Assembly: GCA_020445645.1 (NCBI GenBank) | Contig: JAGRGG010000206.1 | Coordinates: 1-34,220 of the forward strand | Direction: 5' to 3' | DNA: 34,220 bases | Origin: Geminicoccaceae bacterium | Lineage (GTDB): Bacteria > Pseudomonadota > Alphaproteobacteria > Geminicoccales > Geminicoccaceae | Shown here: in pieces, positions 1-8,932 of the stretch | Numbering within the stretch: position 1 is the first letter of the stretch | Layout of the letters: every line of letters starts with the position of its first letter | Translations under genes and position numbers: made by a program | Notes under the pieces: model-generated | What the model was told of the DNA's origin: nothing | What the model saw: only the letters and a program-made list of their open reading frames with translations | Database searches by the model: none

Positions 1-1271
1 ATCGTGTCGCGCGGCAGGACCAGGAGACGGTTGTTCTGGACGTGGTTGATCTCGGGCCGGCCATCCTGCCAGCCGATCTCGGCTCCGGCATAGTCGAAGG
101 CGACCCGCGCGAGCGGGCAGTCGACCTCCTGCTCCTCGCGCCGCCAGCCCGTGCCGCGATGCACGACGAGGCTGGGGCAGTGCAGCAGCAGGATCGGCTG
201 CGGCTTGGTCTCGAGCCGCTCGCGCTTCTTCAAAGGCTCGGGCAGCGGCAGGCGCTCGCCGCTCGGGATCAGCCGCTGGCGGACGATGGTGGCGGCCGCC
301 GCCGGGATCGCCGGCGCGTTGACGAGATGGCCGGCAAGCGCGGCATCGACACCGGTCTCGACCCGGCCGACCTCGCTCGTGGCGAGATCGATGTACCAGG
401 GCTCGCCGAGCGCCACGACCACGAGGTCGTCGTGCCGGTCGTCGACCTCGCAGACCAGATGCTGCTGACCCTCGCTGTCGAACCGCCAGAAGAAGCCGCC
501 GCGCCGCGGCTCGGCGACGAAGCGGAGCGGCGGGCCCGCGGCGTTGCGCCAGTGGCAGCGGCCGGTCTCCAGCACGCGGATCAGGGCCTCGCCATCGGCC
601 CGGCTGCCGAGCCGGCGGCTCTGGCCGGTGCCGCCGCCGAGCAGGCGCCCGATCACCTGGTCCTGCAGGCCGACATAGCCGGGGGCAGGATCGGCGAGGA
701 GATTGGCGATGGCAATCGGGTTCTCGCGGCCATAGGCGTTCGAGCGCAACCGCTTGGCCCGGGCGGTGTTGATCAGCACCGGCTGCGCGAGGCTGCCGTC
801 ACGCCAGGAGCGCTGGGCCGGCTCGAGCAGATAGAGGACGACGTCCGCCGCATCGGCATGGCCATTGCGGGTCGCGGCGTTGACCGCGGCAACCCAGCTC
901 TCGAGCTCGGCTTCGACGACCACCGAGCCGTCCTCGGGGTCGAGCGTGGTCGACTGGTCGAGCAGGCCGAGCAGGGTGGCGGCGGCGTGCTCGCATTCTG
1001 GATAGAAGCAGGAGCAGGTGCTCGACAGTCGAACCCGGCCGCCCCGGCCATTGGCGATCTTGATCCGCGTGAGAAAAGGCGTCCGCCGACCGCCCTTGAT
1101 CTGGCCGGTGATCGACTTGCCGTCCCGCTCGACGCTCACATCGACCACCGCCCCGTCCCCGACGAGATGCTCGGCCTTGAGCCAGATCGCTTCGGAGAAC
1201 AGGCGTTCGAGATCGGTTCGGTTGAAGGCGAGCATCAGTCTGCCGTTGCTCTTCGTCTTATTGATTGTCAT
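1..1271 (-). CDS. SWIM zinc-finger protein, N-terminal part of an SNF2-type helicase (runs off left edge)
   Basis: This reading frame starts at ATG 1271 and stays open for 423 codons to the window edge, so only the N-terminal part is visible. A SWIM-type zinc-binding motif (CxC-x4-CxH; C86, C88, C93, H95) lies in an N-terminal region of the kind found in bacterial SNF2/DEAD-like helicases. After it comes a long region rich in W, R and acidic residues with no recognisable catalytic motif. In the SNF2 family the ATPase core (Walker A, DEGH) follows this part, so here it would lie left of base 1. The likely role is ATP-dependent remodelling of nucleoprotein or RNA polymerase complexes. That function is inferred from the SWIM motif and layout only. 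A SWIM protein without a helicase core is the main alternative. Confidence 0.7.
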   Translation of the reverse strand, partial: MTINKTKSNGRLMLAFNRTDLERLFSEAIWLKAEHLVGDGAVVDVSVERDGKSITGQIKGGRRTPFLTRIKIANGRGGRVRLSSTCSCFYPECEHAAATLLGLLDQSTTLDPEDGSVVVEAELESWVAAVNAATRNGHADAADVVLYLLEPAQRSWRDGSLAQPVLINTARAKRLRSNAYGRENPIAIANLLADPAPGYVGLQDQVIGRLLGGGTGQSRRLGSRADGEALIRVLETGRCHWRNAAGPPLRFVAEPRRGGFFWRFDSEGQQHLVCEVDDRHDDLVVVALGEPWYIDLATSEVGRVETGVDAALAGHLVNAPAIPAAAATIVRQRLIPSGERLPLPEPLKKRERLETKPQPILLLHCPSLVVHRGTGWRREEQEVDCPLARVAFDYAGAEIGWQDGRPEINHVQNNRLLVLPRDT

Positions 1272-1677
1272 TGCCGGGGCGAGCGGCGCACTGATCGGCG
1301 TAGATGGCAGAGTTTGGAAGAAGCGCCAAGCGCAAATATGAAAAAGCGATGCGCGCTGCCGCGGGCAATGTCGCGAAAACCGGCGGAGTCGGGCTTGCGG
1401 AAGCGAAAACTACGACCGATCCGACGGCGCTTGGACGCGCCGGCGTGACTGCGAGTATCGGCAAGCATCGCGCTCAGCGGGAACTCACGAGGAACCAATG
1501 ATCCTTGGGAGATTTGCCCTTGTCGGAGGCAGGCTTCATTCGCTGCGCGCAAAGCTTGCGCCCGCGTTCGTCGAAATCGCCAAATGGAATCTGCCCTCGA
1601 CACCTTGCCGCTGCCGCACAGCACGGTGAGCATTCGGCGAGGCGAGGTCGTGCATCGACATCGCCTCGCTGCTTCGT
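1272..1677. other. 406-base stretch without a convincing gene
   Basis: I see no recognisable gene here. A 65-codon plus-strand frame (ATG 1304 to stop 1501) is divergent from the SWIM/SNF2 gene and rich in Ala, Lys and Thr, but it has no clear Shine-Dalgarno sequence and no family I recognise. Minus-strand frames through the same stretch are arginine-rich and look like noise. Composition is slightly less GC-biased than in the flanking genes. The stretch may hold the SNF2 gene's promoter and remnants of lost genes. Confidence 0.4.
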
Positions 1678-2010
1678 TCAGGGAAACCCGTGCTGCTGCA
1701 TCAGGAGGTAGTGCCGCACGCCTTCGACATCGACGAAGAGCCCGGCGAACAGGCTCGCCGCATAGAGGGCGGCAGCGATGTCCCAGCGCGTGAGATGGGG
1801 TGCTAGGGGCTCTTCCCGGGCGAGGAGTGCCACCGTTGCAACGATCCCGGCGCCGATCCCGGTGAACGAGCCGAAGGTCGCGGCGAAGAGAATGCTCGGC
1901 AGGGAAAGGGCCAGAGCGAGTCCGCAGCCAAGGATCCAGGCGAACCGATTGAGGGCCCGCCGGTTGACCATCGCCAGGGACATTTCGTCTAGAGGCCTCG
2001 AGCTCAACAT
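1678..2010 (-). CDS. small hypothetical membrane protein (110 aa)
   Basis: This is a 110-residue protein with two or three hydrophobic segments: a long one at about residues 23-65 that could form two helices, and another at about 78-98. It ends in a short polar tail. I chose ATG 2010 because GGGAGCGG sits five bases upstream; a second ATG at 1983 is possible. I do not recognise the family. It lies downstream of the deaminase operon on the same strand, 54 bases after the deaminase stop, so co-transcription is possible but nothing links it to that pathway. The hydrophobic pattern and ribosome-binding site make it more likely real than not. Confidence 0.5.
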   Translation of the reverse strand: MLSSRPLDEMSLAMVNRRALNRFAWILGCGLALALSLPSILFAATFGSFTGIGAGIVATVALLAREEPLAPHLTRWDIAAALYAASLFAGLFVDVEGVRHYLLMQQHGFP

Positions 2011-2064
2011 CCAACCGCTCCCGAGAGACAGCCTCGAAGCTGCCACAAGAGAGTTAAGCGTCGG

Positions 2065-3363
2065 TTAGTGGGCGCTCGATTCAGGCGCCGAGCGGCGCGC
2101 CGAGACGCTCGGCGGCCGGTCGGGGAGATGAAGCCGGCTGACCGCGGCCGGCGTCTCGGCGACGATCCGGCCGCGACGGACGACGACGAGCCGTGTCGCC
2201 TTCAGGCGGATCGCCTCGATCGGGTCCTCGGCGTCGAGCAGGACGAGGTCGGCGTGGCAGCCGGGCTCGAGGCCGTAGCCGTCGAGCCCGAGGATGCCGG
2301 CCGGCACGCTCGTCACCGCGGCGAACGCGGCCCGCATCGCCTCGCGGCTGGTGAGCTGGGCGGCATGCACCGCCATGTGCGCCACCTCGAGCATGTCGCC
2401 CGAGCCGAGCGAATACCAGGGGTCCATGACGCAGTCGTGGCCGAACGCGACCGGGACGCCGGCCGCCTGAAGCTCCTGGACGCGGGTGAGGCCGCGCCGC
2501 CTGGGGTAGCCGTCGTGACGGCCCTGGATCATCAGGTTGATGAGCGGGTTCGAGATGGCGGCCACGCCGGATTCGGCGATGAGCGGGATCAGCTTCGAGA
2601 CGTAATAGTCGTCCATGCCGTGCATCGAGGTGAGGTGCGAGCCGGCGACGCGGCCACTCAGCCCCAGGCGGTGGGTTTCGGCGGCCAGGGTCTCGACGTG
2701 GCGGGAGAGGGGGTCGTCGGTCTCGTCGCAGTGCAGGTCGACCCGCAGGCCCCGCTCGGCGGCGATCTCGCACAGGTCGACGACGGAGCGGCGGCCGTCT
2801 TCCATCGTCCGCTCGAAGTGGGGGATGCCGCCGACGACCTCGACGCCCCTGTCGAGGGCGCGGACGAGGTTGGCCCTGGCGCCCGCCGAGCGGTAGAGGC
2901 CGTCCTGGGGAAAGGCCACCAGTTGAAGGTCGAGGTAGGGGGCGACGCGGCGCTTCACCTCCAAAAGGGCGTCGACGCCGACGAGGCGGTCGTCGCAGAC
3001 GTCGACGTGGCTGCGGATGGCGAGGATCCCCTGCGCCACGGCCATGTCGCAATAGGCGAGCGCCCGCCCGACGACGGCCTCGACGGTGAGGGTCTCCTTG
3101 AGTTCGCCCCAAAGGGCGATGCCTTCCAAAAGCGTGCCCGAGACGTTGCGGCGGGGCAGGCCGAGGGAGAGGGTGGCGTCCATGTGGAAGTGGCAGTCGA
3201 CGAAAGGGGGGGCGACGAGGCAGCCCGAAGCGTCGATCTCGCGCCGCCCCTTCGCCTCGATGCCGGGGCCAACGGCCTGGATGATCCCGTCGGCGACGAG
3301 GATGTCGACCCCCTCCCGGCCGTTCGGCAGGGCGGCGCCGCGCAGGATCAGGTCGGGCTGCAT
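2065..3363 (-). CDS. codA: cytosine deaminase-like amidohydrolase (CodA family)
   Basis: This 432-residue metal-dependent amidohydrolase closely follows the pattern of CodA, which hydrolyses cytosine to uracil and ammonia in the cytosol. The metal and catalytic residues are in place: HFH (H58, H60), HCDE (H211, E214), the SH pair at H243 and GHD (D310). The typical CodA stretches SGTLLEGI, HVDVCD, AFPQDG and DPWYSLG are also present. ATG 3363 is preceded by GGAGG that overlaps the end of the permease gene, leaving a six-base gap. It is the last gene of a BMP-type uptake operon, which suggests the imported compound is a pyrimidine base or nucleoside or a close analogue. Relatives acting on other cyclic amidines cannot be excluded. 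Confidence 0.87.
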   Translation of the reverse strand: MQPDLILRGAALPNGREGVDILVADGIIQAVGPGIEAKGRREIDASGCLVAPPFVDCHFHMDATLSLGLPRRNVSGTLLEGIALWGELKETLTVEAVVGRALAYCDMAVAQGILAIRSHVDVCDDRLVGVDALLEVKRRVAPYLDLQLVAFPQDGLYRSAGARANLVRALDRGVEVVGGIPHFERTMEDGRRSVVDLCEIAAERGLRVDLHCDETDDPLSRHVETLAAETHRLGLSGRVAGSHLTSMHGMDDYYVSKLIPLIAESGVAAISNPLINLMIQGRHDGYPRRRGLTRVQELQAAGVPVAFGHDCVMDPWYSLGSGDMLEVAHMAVHAAQLTSREAMRAAFAAVTSVPAGILGLDGYGLEPGCHADLVLLDAEDPIEAIRLKATRLVVVRRGRIVAETPAAVSRLHLPDRPPSVSARRSAPESSAH

Positions 3364-3369
3364 GGGGGT

Positions 3370-4311
3370 CTACCTCCGTCCACGGATGAAGGGCCGCATG
3401 AGGGCCTGGGGATAGCTTGCCCGGCGGGAGACCAGGACGAGGGCCACGATGCTCAGAAGGTAGGGGAGCATCAGGAACACCTGATAGGGTATGGCACCGC
3501 CGACGGCCTGCTGGAGGCGGACCTGGAAGGCGTCGAAGGCGCCGAAGAGGAGGGCGCCGAGCAGCGCCTTCGCCGGGTTCCAGCCGCCGAAGACGACGAG
3601 CGCGATGCAGATCCAGCCGCGCCCGTTGACCATCTCGAAGAAGAAGGCGTTGAAGGCGGAAAGCGTGAGGAACGCGCCGCCGACGCCCATGAGCGCGCTG
3701 CCCGCGAGGACGGCGCCCATGCGAAGGGCGTGGACGTGGAGCCCCTGCGCCTCGGCGGCGATGGGGTTCTCGCCGACGGTGCGGACGGCAAGCCCGAGGG
3801 GGGTGCGGTAGAGGAGCCAGACGAGGACGGGGACGAGGGCGAATGCCAGGAAGGTCAGCGCCGTCTGGCCCGCCAGGACGGGGCCGATGCCGGGCACGGC
3901 CTTCAGCCAGGGCCAGTCGACCGGGGGGAAGGGGGCGATGCGGGGCGGGCTCGTCGCGTCGGGGAGGATCACGCGGTAGGCGAAGTAGGTGGTGCTGGTG
4001 GCAAGGAGGGTGATGCCGATCCCGGCGACGTGCTGCGAGAGGCCGAGGGGTATGGTGAGGACGCCGTGGAGGGATCCCAGGAGGAGGCCGGTGAAGGCCG
4101 CGAGCGCCACCCCCGTCCAGAGGTCGGCGCCCATGTGGACGGCGAGCCAGCCGGTCATGGCGCCGGCCGTCATGATCCCCTCGATGCCGAGGTTGAGGAC
4201 GCCCGCCCGCTCGCAGAGGAGTTCGCCCAGCGTGCCGAAGACGAGGGGCGTGGCGATGCGAAATGCCGCGACCCAGAAGCCGGTCTGGAGGAGGATGTCG
4301 AGGAGGTCCAT
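3370..4311 (-). CDS. ABC transporter permease, BMP/nucleoside-type (second permease)
   Basis: This 313-residue multi-pass inner-membrane permease resembles YufQ/NupQ, the shorter of the two permeases in BMP-family (purine or nucleoside) importers. Family hallmarks include ERAGVLNLGIEGIM near residues 34-47, the VRTVGENP segment that contacts the ATPase, and a C-terminal part with FGGWNP. About eight to nine hydrophobic helices are visible. ATG 4311 shares one base with the stop codon of the EamA gene upstream (TGATG), so the two are probably translationally coupled. It should pair with the permease at 5204-6286, but the EamA gene separates them. Confidence 0.9.
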   Translation of the reverse strand: MDLLDILLQTGFWVAAFRIATPLVFGTLGELLCERAGVLNLGIEGIMTAGAMTGWLAVHMGADLWTGVALAAFTGLLLGSLHGVLTIPLGLSQHVAGIGITLLATSTTYFAYRVILPDATSPPRIAPFPPVDWPWLKAVPGIGPVLAGQTALTFLAFALVPVLVWLLYRTPLGLAVRTVGENPIAAEAQGLHVHALRMGAVLAGSALMGVGGAFLTLSAFNAFFFEMVNGRGWICIALVVFGGWNPAKALLGALLFGAFDAFQVRLQQAVGGAIPYQVFLMLPYLLSIVALVLVSRRASYPQALMRPFIRGRR

Positions 4312-5207
4312 CAGGGCGCCCTCGGGCGAAGTTCGGGGCGGCCCCGGCCGCGCTCGAAGAGGAGGAGGCCCGACGCCACGACGACGGCGGCGCCGAACAG
4401 GGTGACGGCGCCGTGCCGCTCGCCGAAGACCAGGGCGCCGAAGACGAGGGCGAAGGGAATGGTGCTGTAGCGGAAGGGGGAGAGGAACGACGCCTCGCCC
4501 AGGCGGTAGGCGGCGACGATGGTGACGTAGGCGAGGGCGATGGCAAGGCTGCTCAAGGTCACGAGGCCGAGGATATGAGGGGGCGGCGCCGTCCAGGCGG
4601 GGGCCAGGGGGGTGAGCGCGCCCAGCGGCAGGGTGGCGAGGCCGACGAGGCCCACGGCGCAGGCCGTCGTCAGCCCCACGGCGGCGGCGTCGAGGCGGGG
4701 GTCGACGTAGCGGGTCATCAGGTCGCGGACCGAGACGAAGACCGCGGCGACGAAGGGGAAGAGGAGGGCGAAGCTCCAGGCGCCCTGGGGCCGGGCGACG
4801 AAGAGGACGCCGACGAAGCCGACGAGGACGGCGGCCCAGCGCCGCCACGACACCCGCTCGCCGAGGCCGAACGCGGCCACGGCGGTCATGATGAGCGGGG
4901 CCGTGAACAGGACGACGGAGCAGACGGCGAGCGGCAGGCGGGCGAGGCCCATGAAGAAGGCGACGGCGGTGGCGGCCTCGCTGAACGCGCGCAGGAGGTT
5001 GAACCGGTCGAGGCAGCCCTGGAGGTTCCCGGCGCGGCGGCGCCAGAGGAGCCAACCGAGGAGGAGGGCGAAGATGATGGCGCCCCGCATGGCGAGGATC
5101 TGCCCCACCGGCATGTGGCGGAGCGCGAGCTTCATCAGCGTGTCGCTCGACGCGAACAGGCCCATCGTGAAGGCGAGGAGGAGGGCGCCGCGGGCGTTGT
5201 CGCTCAC
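4311..5207 (-). CDS. EamA/DMT-family transporter embedded in the ABC operon
   Basis: This 298-residue protein has about ten hydrophobic helices arranged as two EamA repeats. Typical features are the N-terminal SSDTLMKLAL, the MRGAI and LLRAFSEA segments, and a C-terminal GALVFGE followed by a final helix. Members of the drug/metabolite transporter superfamily are secondary carriers for metabolites, amino acids or nucleosides. I chose GTG 5207 because it overlaps the upstream permease stop by four bases (GTGA), and the downstream permease overlaps this gene's stop by one base. It therefore reads as an integral member of the operon, which is unusual for an ABC importer. It could export a product or by-product of the deamination pathway; the substrate is unknown. 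Confidence 0.88.
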   Translation of the reverse strand: MSDNARGALLLAFTMGLFASSDTLMKLALRHMPVGQILAMRGAIIFALLLGWLLWRRRAGNLQGCLDRFNLLRAFSEAATAVAFFMGLARLPLAVCSVVLFTAPLIMTAVAAFGLGERVSWRRWAAVLVGFVGVLFVARPQGAWSFALLFPFVAAVFVSVRDLMTRYVDPRLDAAAVGLTTACAVGLVGLATLPLGALTPLAPAWTAPPPHILGLVTLSSLAIALAYVTIVAAYRLGEASFLSPFRYSTIPFALVFGALVFGERHGAVTLFGAAVVVASGLLLFERGRGRPELRPRAP

Positions 5208-6286
5208 CGGACGGGCCTCAGGCGGACGAGAAGGCCGGCGAGCAGCATGCATAAGAGCGAGAGCGCGACGATGAGGTTGGCCGTGTAGCTGGACACGTCG
5301 AGCGCGCGGCCCATGCTGTCGGCGCCGACGAAGACGGCGGCGACGAAGACGGCGGCGAGGACGACCCCGAGCGGGTTGAGCCGGGCGAGCGTGGCGACGA
5401 CGATCCCGGCGTAGCCGTAGCCCGGCGAGAGGTCGAGGGTGAGGTAGCCCTTGAGCCCGGCCACCTCGACGGCGCCGGCGAGGCCAGCGAGGCCACCCGA
5501 GAGGAAGGCGACGCCCAGGAGCACGCGCCCGGTACGGATGCCGGCGAAGCGGGCGGCGGCGGGGGCCTCCCCGGTCGCGCGGACCTCGAAGCCGAACACG
5601 CTGCCGCGCAGGACGAACCACAGGGCCAGCGCGAGCGCGAGGGCGAGGGGCAGGCCCCAGTGGACGCGGGAACGGGCGAAGAGGCGGGGGAGTTCGGCGG
5701 CTTCCAAAAGCGGCGCGCTCTGCGGCCAGCCGAGGCTCATCGGGTCCTGCATCGGCCCCTCCAGCATCATGCCGACGAAGAGGAGGGCGACGAAGTTGAG
5801 GAGGAGGGTGGTCACGACCTCGTCGACGCCGAAGCGCAGGCGCAGCCACGCGGGGCCGAGCATGAACAGGCCTCCGGCAAAGGCGCTGGCGAGGAGGACG
5901 ACGGCGCAGGCGGTCCAGGGGGGCCACGTATCGAGCGGGAAGAAGCCGGACCCCACGGCGACGGCGGCGAGCGCGCCGAGGTAGAGCTGGCCCTCGGCGC
6001 CGATGTTCCAGAGGCGGGCGCGAAAGGCGATGGCGACGGCGAGGCCGGTGAGGACGAGGGGGGTCGCACGGCTGAGGGTCTCGCCGATGGCGAACGCGCT
6101 GCCGAGGCTGCCCTTCAGGATGAGCGCGTAGGCGTCGAGGATCGGGGCGCCGGCAAGCGCCAGCGGGATCGCCGCGAGGCCCAGCGCCGCGACGACGGCG
6201 ACGAGGGGGGCGAGCGCCGCGAGCAAAGGCGGCGCCGCTTCGCGCCGTTCGAATCGTATCGGCGGCCCGCGCCGCTCAGGCCGCAT
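5204..6286 (-). CDS. ABC transporter permease, BMP/nucleoside-type (first permease)
   Basis: This 360-residue inner-membrane permease resembles YufP/NupP. It has an N-terminal cytoplasmic stretch followed by about ten helices. Family features include ETLSRATPLVLTGLAVA, the FRARLWNIGAEGQ segment, GVDEVVTTLLLNF and the LDLSPGYGYAGI segment near the C-terminus. Its ATG overlaps the end of the ATPase gene by eleven bases, and its stop overlaps the EamA start by four. With the other permease at 3370-4311 it should form the translocation pore of the importer. Confidence 0.92.
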   Translation of the reverse strand: MRPERRGPPIRFERREAAPPLLAALAPLVAVVAALGLAAIPLALAGAPILDAYALILKGSLGSAFAIGETLSRATPLVLTGLAVAIAFRARLWNIGAEGQLYLGALAAVAVGSGFFPLDTWPPWTACAVVLLASAFAGGLFMLGPAWLRLRFGVDEVVTTLLLNFVALLFVGMMLEGPMQDPMSLGWPQSAPLLEAAELPRLFARSRVHWGLPLALALALALWFVLRGSVFGFEVRATGEAPAAARFAGIRTGRVLLGVAFLSGGLAGLAGAVEVAGLKGYLTLDLSPGYGYAGIVVATLARLNPLGVVLAAVFVAAVFVGADSMGRALDVSSYTANLIVALSLLCMLLAGLLVRLRPVR

Positions 6287-7844
6287 CGGCGACCTGCCCG
6301 GTCATCATGAGGCCGAGGCGCCGGAGGGTGGCGGCCTCGCGGGCGAGGGGGCGGCTGAGGCGGCCCCGGTGGATCACGGCGATGCGGTCGGCGAGTTGCA
6401 GCAGCTCGTCCAGGTCCTCGGTGAGGAGGAGGATGCCGGCGCCGCGCGCGCGGGCCTCCAGGAGGCGGCGGTGGATTTCGGCGACGGCGCCGATGTCGAG
6501 GCCGCGCGTCGGCTGGGCGGCCAGGAGGAAGCGGGGCTCGCGGTCGAGGACGCGGGCGAGGATCAGCTTTTGCATGTTGCCGCCGGAAAGCTCGGAGGCC
6601 GGCACGTCGACGCCCCGGCAGCGCACGTCGTGCAGGCGGACGAGGCGCTCGGCGTCGTCGATCAGGTGCCGGCGGCGCAGGAGGCCGAGGCGCTGCGAGG
6701 CGCGCAGGCGCACGGTTTCGATCGCGGCGTTCTCCCAGACGGTCATGGCGCCGACGACGCCCTCGGCGTGGCGGTCCTCGGGCACGCGGCCGACGCCGGC
6801 CCTCGTCAGGTTGAGCGGCCCGCCTTTGGGCCAAGCGACGCCGCGCAGGCGGATCTGCCCCGAATCGGGGACCAGCGTGCCGGAGAGGACGGCAGCAAGG
6901 CTGCGCTGGCCGTTGCCGGCGATCCCGGCGACGCCGAAGATCTCCCCTTCCAGGACCGAGAGCCGCACGTCGTCGAGGGGTTCCCGCCCCGGCGCCGCCC
7001 CGACCCGCACCGCCGACATCTCGACGACGACGGCGCCGGGCTGGCCCCGCAGGCGGGTCGGCGCCTGGACCGGCCGGTCGACCATCGCCTCGGCGAGCTC
7101 GGCCTTCGTCACCCGGTCGGCCGCCGCCTCCCGCACCTTTTGCCCGTGCCGGAGGACGACGACGCGGTCGCAAAGCGCCAGGACCTCGTCGAGCTTGTGG
7201 CTGATGAAGACGACCCCGAGGCCGCGCGACGCGAGGCCGCGCAGCGTGTCGGCGAGGCGCTCGGCCTGCTGGGGGGTGAGGACGGCGGTGGGCTCGTCGA
7301 GGACGAGGACGCGGGCGCCGCGGTAGAGCGCCTTCAGGATCTCGACCCGCTGCCGCTCGCCGACCGAGAGCGCGCCGATGGCGGCGTCCAAGGGCACGTC
7401 GAGCCCGGTCTCGTCGACGAGCGTCCGCAGCCGCCGCCGGGCGTCTCGCCGCCCTTGCCAGGGCCGGAACAGGGGCTCGGTGCCGAGCGTGACGCTCTCG
7501 ATCACGGAGAGGTTGGCGGCGAGCGCGAAGTGCTGGTGGACCATGCCGACCCCCGCCGCCAGCGCCCTTCCGGGCGATCCCCCCGGCAGGGGGCGAAGGC
7601 GGCCCCGCCGGTCGGCGACCAGGATCCGGCCGGAGTCGGCGGCGTAGTGGCCGAACAGGATGTTCATGAGCGTGGTCTTGCCGGCGCCGTTCTCGCCCAG
7701 GAGGCCCAGGATCTCGCCTTGGGCGAGGTCGAGGTCAACGGCGTCGTTGGCGAGGAGGGCGCCGAAACGCTTCGTGACGCCTTCGAGACGCAGGAGGGGG
7801 GACGCGCCGCCCTCCCTCGCGTCCCCGCCCGACGGCTCGATCAC
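6276..7844 (-). CDS. ABC transporter double ATPase, BMP/nucleoside-type
   Basis: This 522-residue protein has two fused nucleotide-binding domains, as in YufO/NupO and sugar-type ABC importers. The first half has a full Walker A (GENGAGKT, residues 50-57), signature LSVGE and Walker B VLVLDEPTA. The second half has the family's usual variant Walker A (GIAGNGQR), signature LSGGN and LAAQPTRGLD, with Q in place of the catalytic E; this degeneracy is normal for the family. I chose GTG 7844 because it overlaps the stop of the binding-protein gene by four bases (GTGA). It would energise uptake of the ligand bound by the adjacent BMP protein. Confidence 0.92.
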   Translation of the reverse strand: MIEPSGGDAREGGASPLLRLEGVTKRFGALLANDAVDLDLAQGEILGLLGENGAGKTTLMNILFGHYAADSGRILVADRRGRLRPLPGGSPGRALAAGVGMVHQHFALAANLSVIESVTLGTEPLFRPWQGRRDARRRLRTLVDETGLDVPLDAAIGALSVGERQRVEILKALYRGARVLVLDEPTAVLTPQQAERLADTLRGLASRGLGVVFISHKLDEVLALCDRVVVLRHGQKVREAAADRVTKAELAEAMVDRPVQAPTRLRGQPGAVVVEMSAVRVGAAPGREPLDDVRLSVLEGEIFGVAGIAGNGQRSLAAVLSGTLVPDSGQIRLRGVAWPKGGPLNLTRAGVGRVPEDRHAEGVVGAMTVWENAAIETVRLRASQRLGLLRRRHLIDDAERLVRLHDVRCRGVDVPASELSGGNMQKLILARVLDREPRFLLAAQPTRGLDIGAVAEIHRRLLEARARGAGILLLTEDLDELLQLADRIAVIHRGRLSRPLAREAATLRRLGLMMTGQVADAA

Positions 7845-8818
7845 CGGCTCGCCTTGGGCTCCGTGTCGTCGACGGGGATGACGAGGCTGCCGTCCCGGAT
7901 CGCCGCCTCCTTCGCCGCCACCATCTTCTGCACGTCCAAGGGCACCATCCCCTCCTGCATCGGCGCCACGGTGCAGCCGCCCTCGCCCAGGCTGCTGTAG
8001 GGGCCGTAGTCCTCGGCGGTGAAGGTGCCCGCCTTCACGGCCCCGATCGCCCGGTCGATCGAGGGCTCCATGTGCCAGAGCGCGCTGGCGACGATGGTGC
8101 TGGGGTACTCCTTTTGCGTGTCGATCACGTTGCCGACCGCCATGACGCCCCGCTCCCTGGCCGCGTCCGAGACGCCGTAGCGCTCGGCGTAGAGCACGTC
8201 CGCGCCCGAGTCGATCATGGCGAACGCCGCCTCCTTCGCCTTCGGCGGGTCGTACCAGGAGCCGATGAAGCTGACGAGGAAGGTGGCTTCCGGCTTCGTC
8301 TCGTTCACGCCCTGCATGAAGGCGTGCATCAGGCGGTTCACCTCGGGGATCGGATATCCCCCCACCATGCCGATCAGGTTCGACTTCGTCAGCGAGCCCG
8401 CGACGAGGCCCGTCAGGTAGGAGCATTCCTGGATGTAGTTGTCGAAGACGGCGAGGTTCGGTTCCTGCGGGGGAAAGCTGGAGCCCATCAGGAACGCCGT
8501 GTCCGGGTAGTCCTTCGCCACGTCGCGCGCCGCCCGCTCGACGCCGAAGATCTCGCCGAGGATCAGGTCCTTCCCCGCCTCGGCGTACTCCCGCATCACC
8601 CGCTCGTAGTCGGTGTTGGCGACGTTCTCCGACCACGTATAGGTGATGTCGCCCCTGGCGGCCGCCGCCTGGAGCGCCTCGTGCAGCCGCCCGACCCACT
8701 GCTGCTCGACGGGCACGGTGTAGACGCCGGCCACCTCGATCGGCTCCTGGGCGTGCGGGGAGGCCAGCGGCAGGACGGCGAAGGCGGCGGCCAGAAGGGT
8801 GCGGCGGGGCAGGGGCAT
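7841..8818 (-). CDS. BMP-family ABC substrate-binding protein
   Basis: This 325-residue periplasmic protein of the basic membrane protein (PnrA/Med-like) family is the ligand receptor of the importer. Residues 1-24 form a Sec-type signal peptide (RR, hydrophobic core, SPHAQ before the mature chain). The visible family pattern includes the NVANTDYERVMREYA segment, ECSYLTGLVAG and GMVGGYPIPEVNR. ATG 8818 is preceded by AAAGG at a spacing of six bases. It is the first gene of the six-gene operon. BMP proteins typically bind nucleosides or related compounds, and the CodA-like enzyme at the operon's end supports a nucleobase-related ligand. Confidence 0.92.
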   Translation of the reverse strand: MPLPRRTLLAAAFAVLPLASPHAQEPIEVAGVYTVPVEQQWVGRLHEALQAAAARGDITYTWSENVANTDYERVMREYAEAGKDLILGEIFGVERAARDVAKDYPDTAFLMGSSFPPQEPNLAVFDNYIQECSYLTGLVAGSLTKSNLIGMVGGYPIPEVNRLMHAFMQGVNETKPEATFLVSFIGSWYDPPKAKEAAFAMIDSGADVLYAERYGVSDAARERGVMAVGNVIDTQKEYPSTIVASALWHMEPSIDRAIGAVKAGTFTAEDYGPYSSLGEGGCTVAPMQEGMVPLDVQKMVAAKEAAIRDGSLVIPVDDTEPKASR

Positions 8819-8898
8819 GGACGGCCTTTCAAGGGGGTTCGAGCCACCCGCGATCTTTGCCGTTCGCGGCGAACAAGGGAAGGGTTTTTCAAGTCGGA

Positions 8899-8932
8899 GG
8901 ACACGCCCCGCGCAGCGGCGCGAAGCGCGTCT
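8899..8932. repeat. degenerate copy of the GACGCGAAGCGT hairpin repeat
   Basis: The 114-base gap between the hydrolase stop and the BMP gene contains a stretch resembling the repeat in the palindrome at 27518-27680: a GC-rich block, then GCGCGAAGCGC and GTCTTC. The core can form a small hairpin with a GAA loop. The match to the other copies is imperfect but extends over about 30 bases. Confidence 0.4.

Noticed and set aside
42-1448. A 468-codon plus-strand open frame
   Set aside because: It is antisense to the SWIM/SNF2 gene. Its product is Ala/Arg/Asp-rich without any family pattern, while the minus strand gives a clear SWIM motif.
1268-2014. A 248-codon minus-strand frame across the left gap
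   Set aside because: It is arginine-rich, overlaps the small membrane protein in another frame and has no recognisable motif.
2068-4546. Very long open frames on both strands overlapping the deaminase and permease genes
   Set aside because: High GC leaves non-coding frames open. The products are low-complexity Gly/Glu/Asp- or Arg/Pro-rich and overlap genes with clear families.
6276-7844. Loss of catalytic residues in the second half of the BMP-operon ATPase
   Set aside because: The variant Walker A and the AAQPTRGLD motif are normal for this double-ATPase family, so they are not a sign of decay or novelty.
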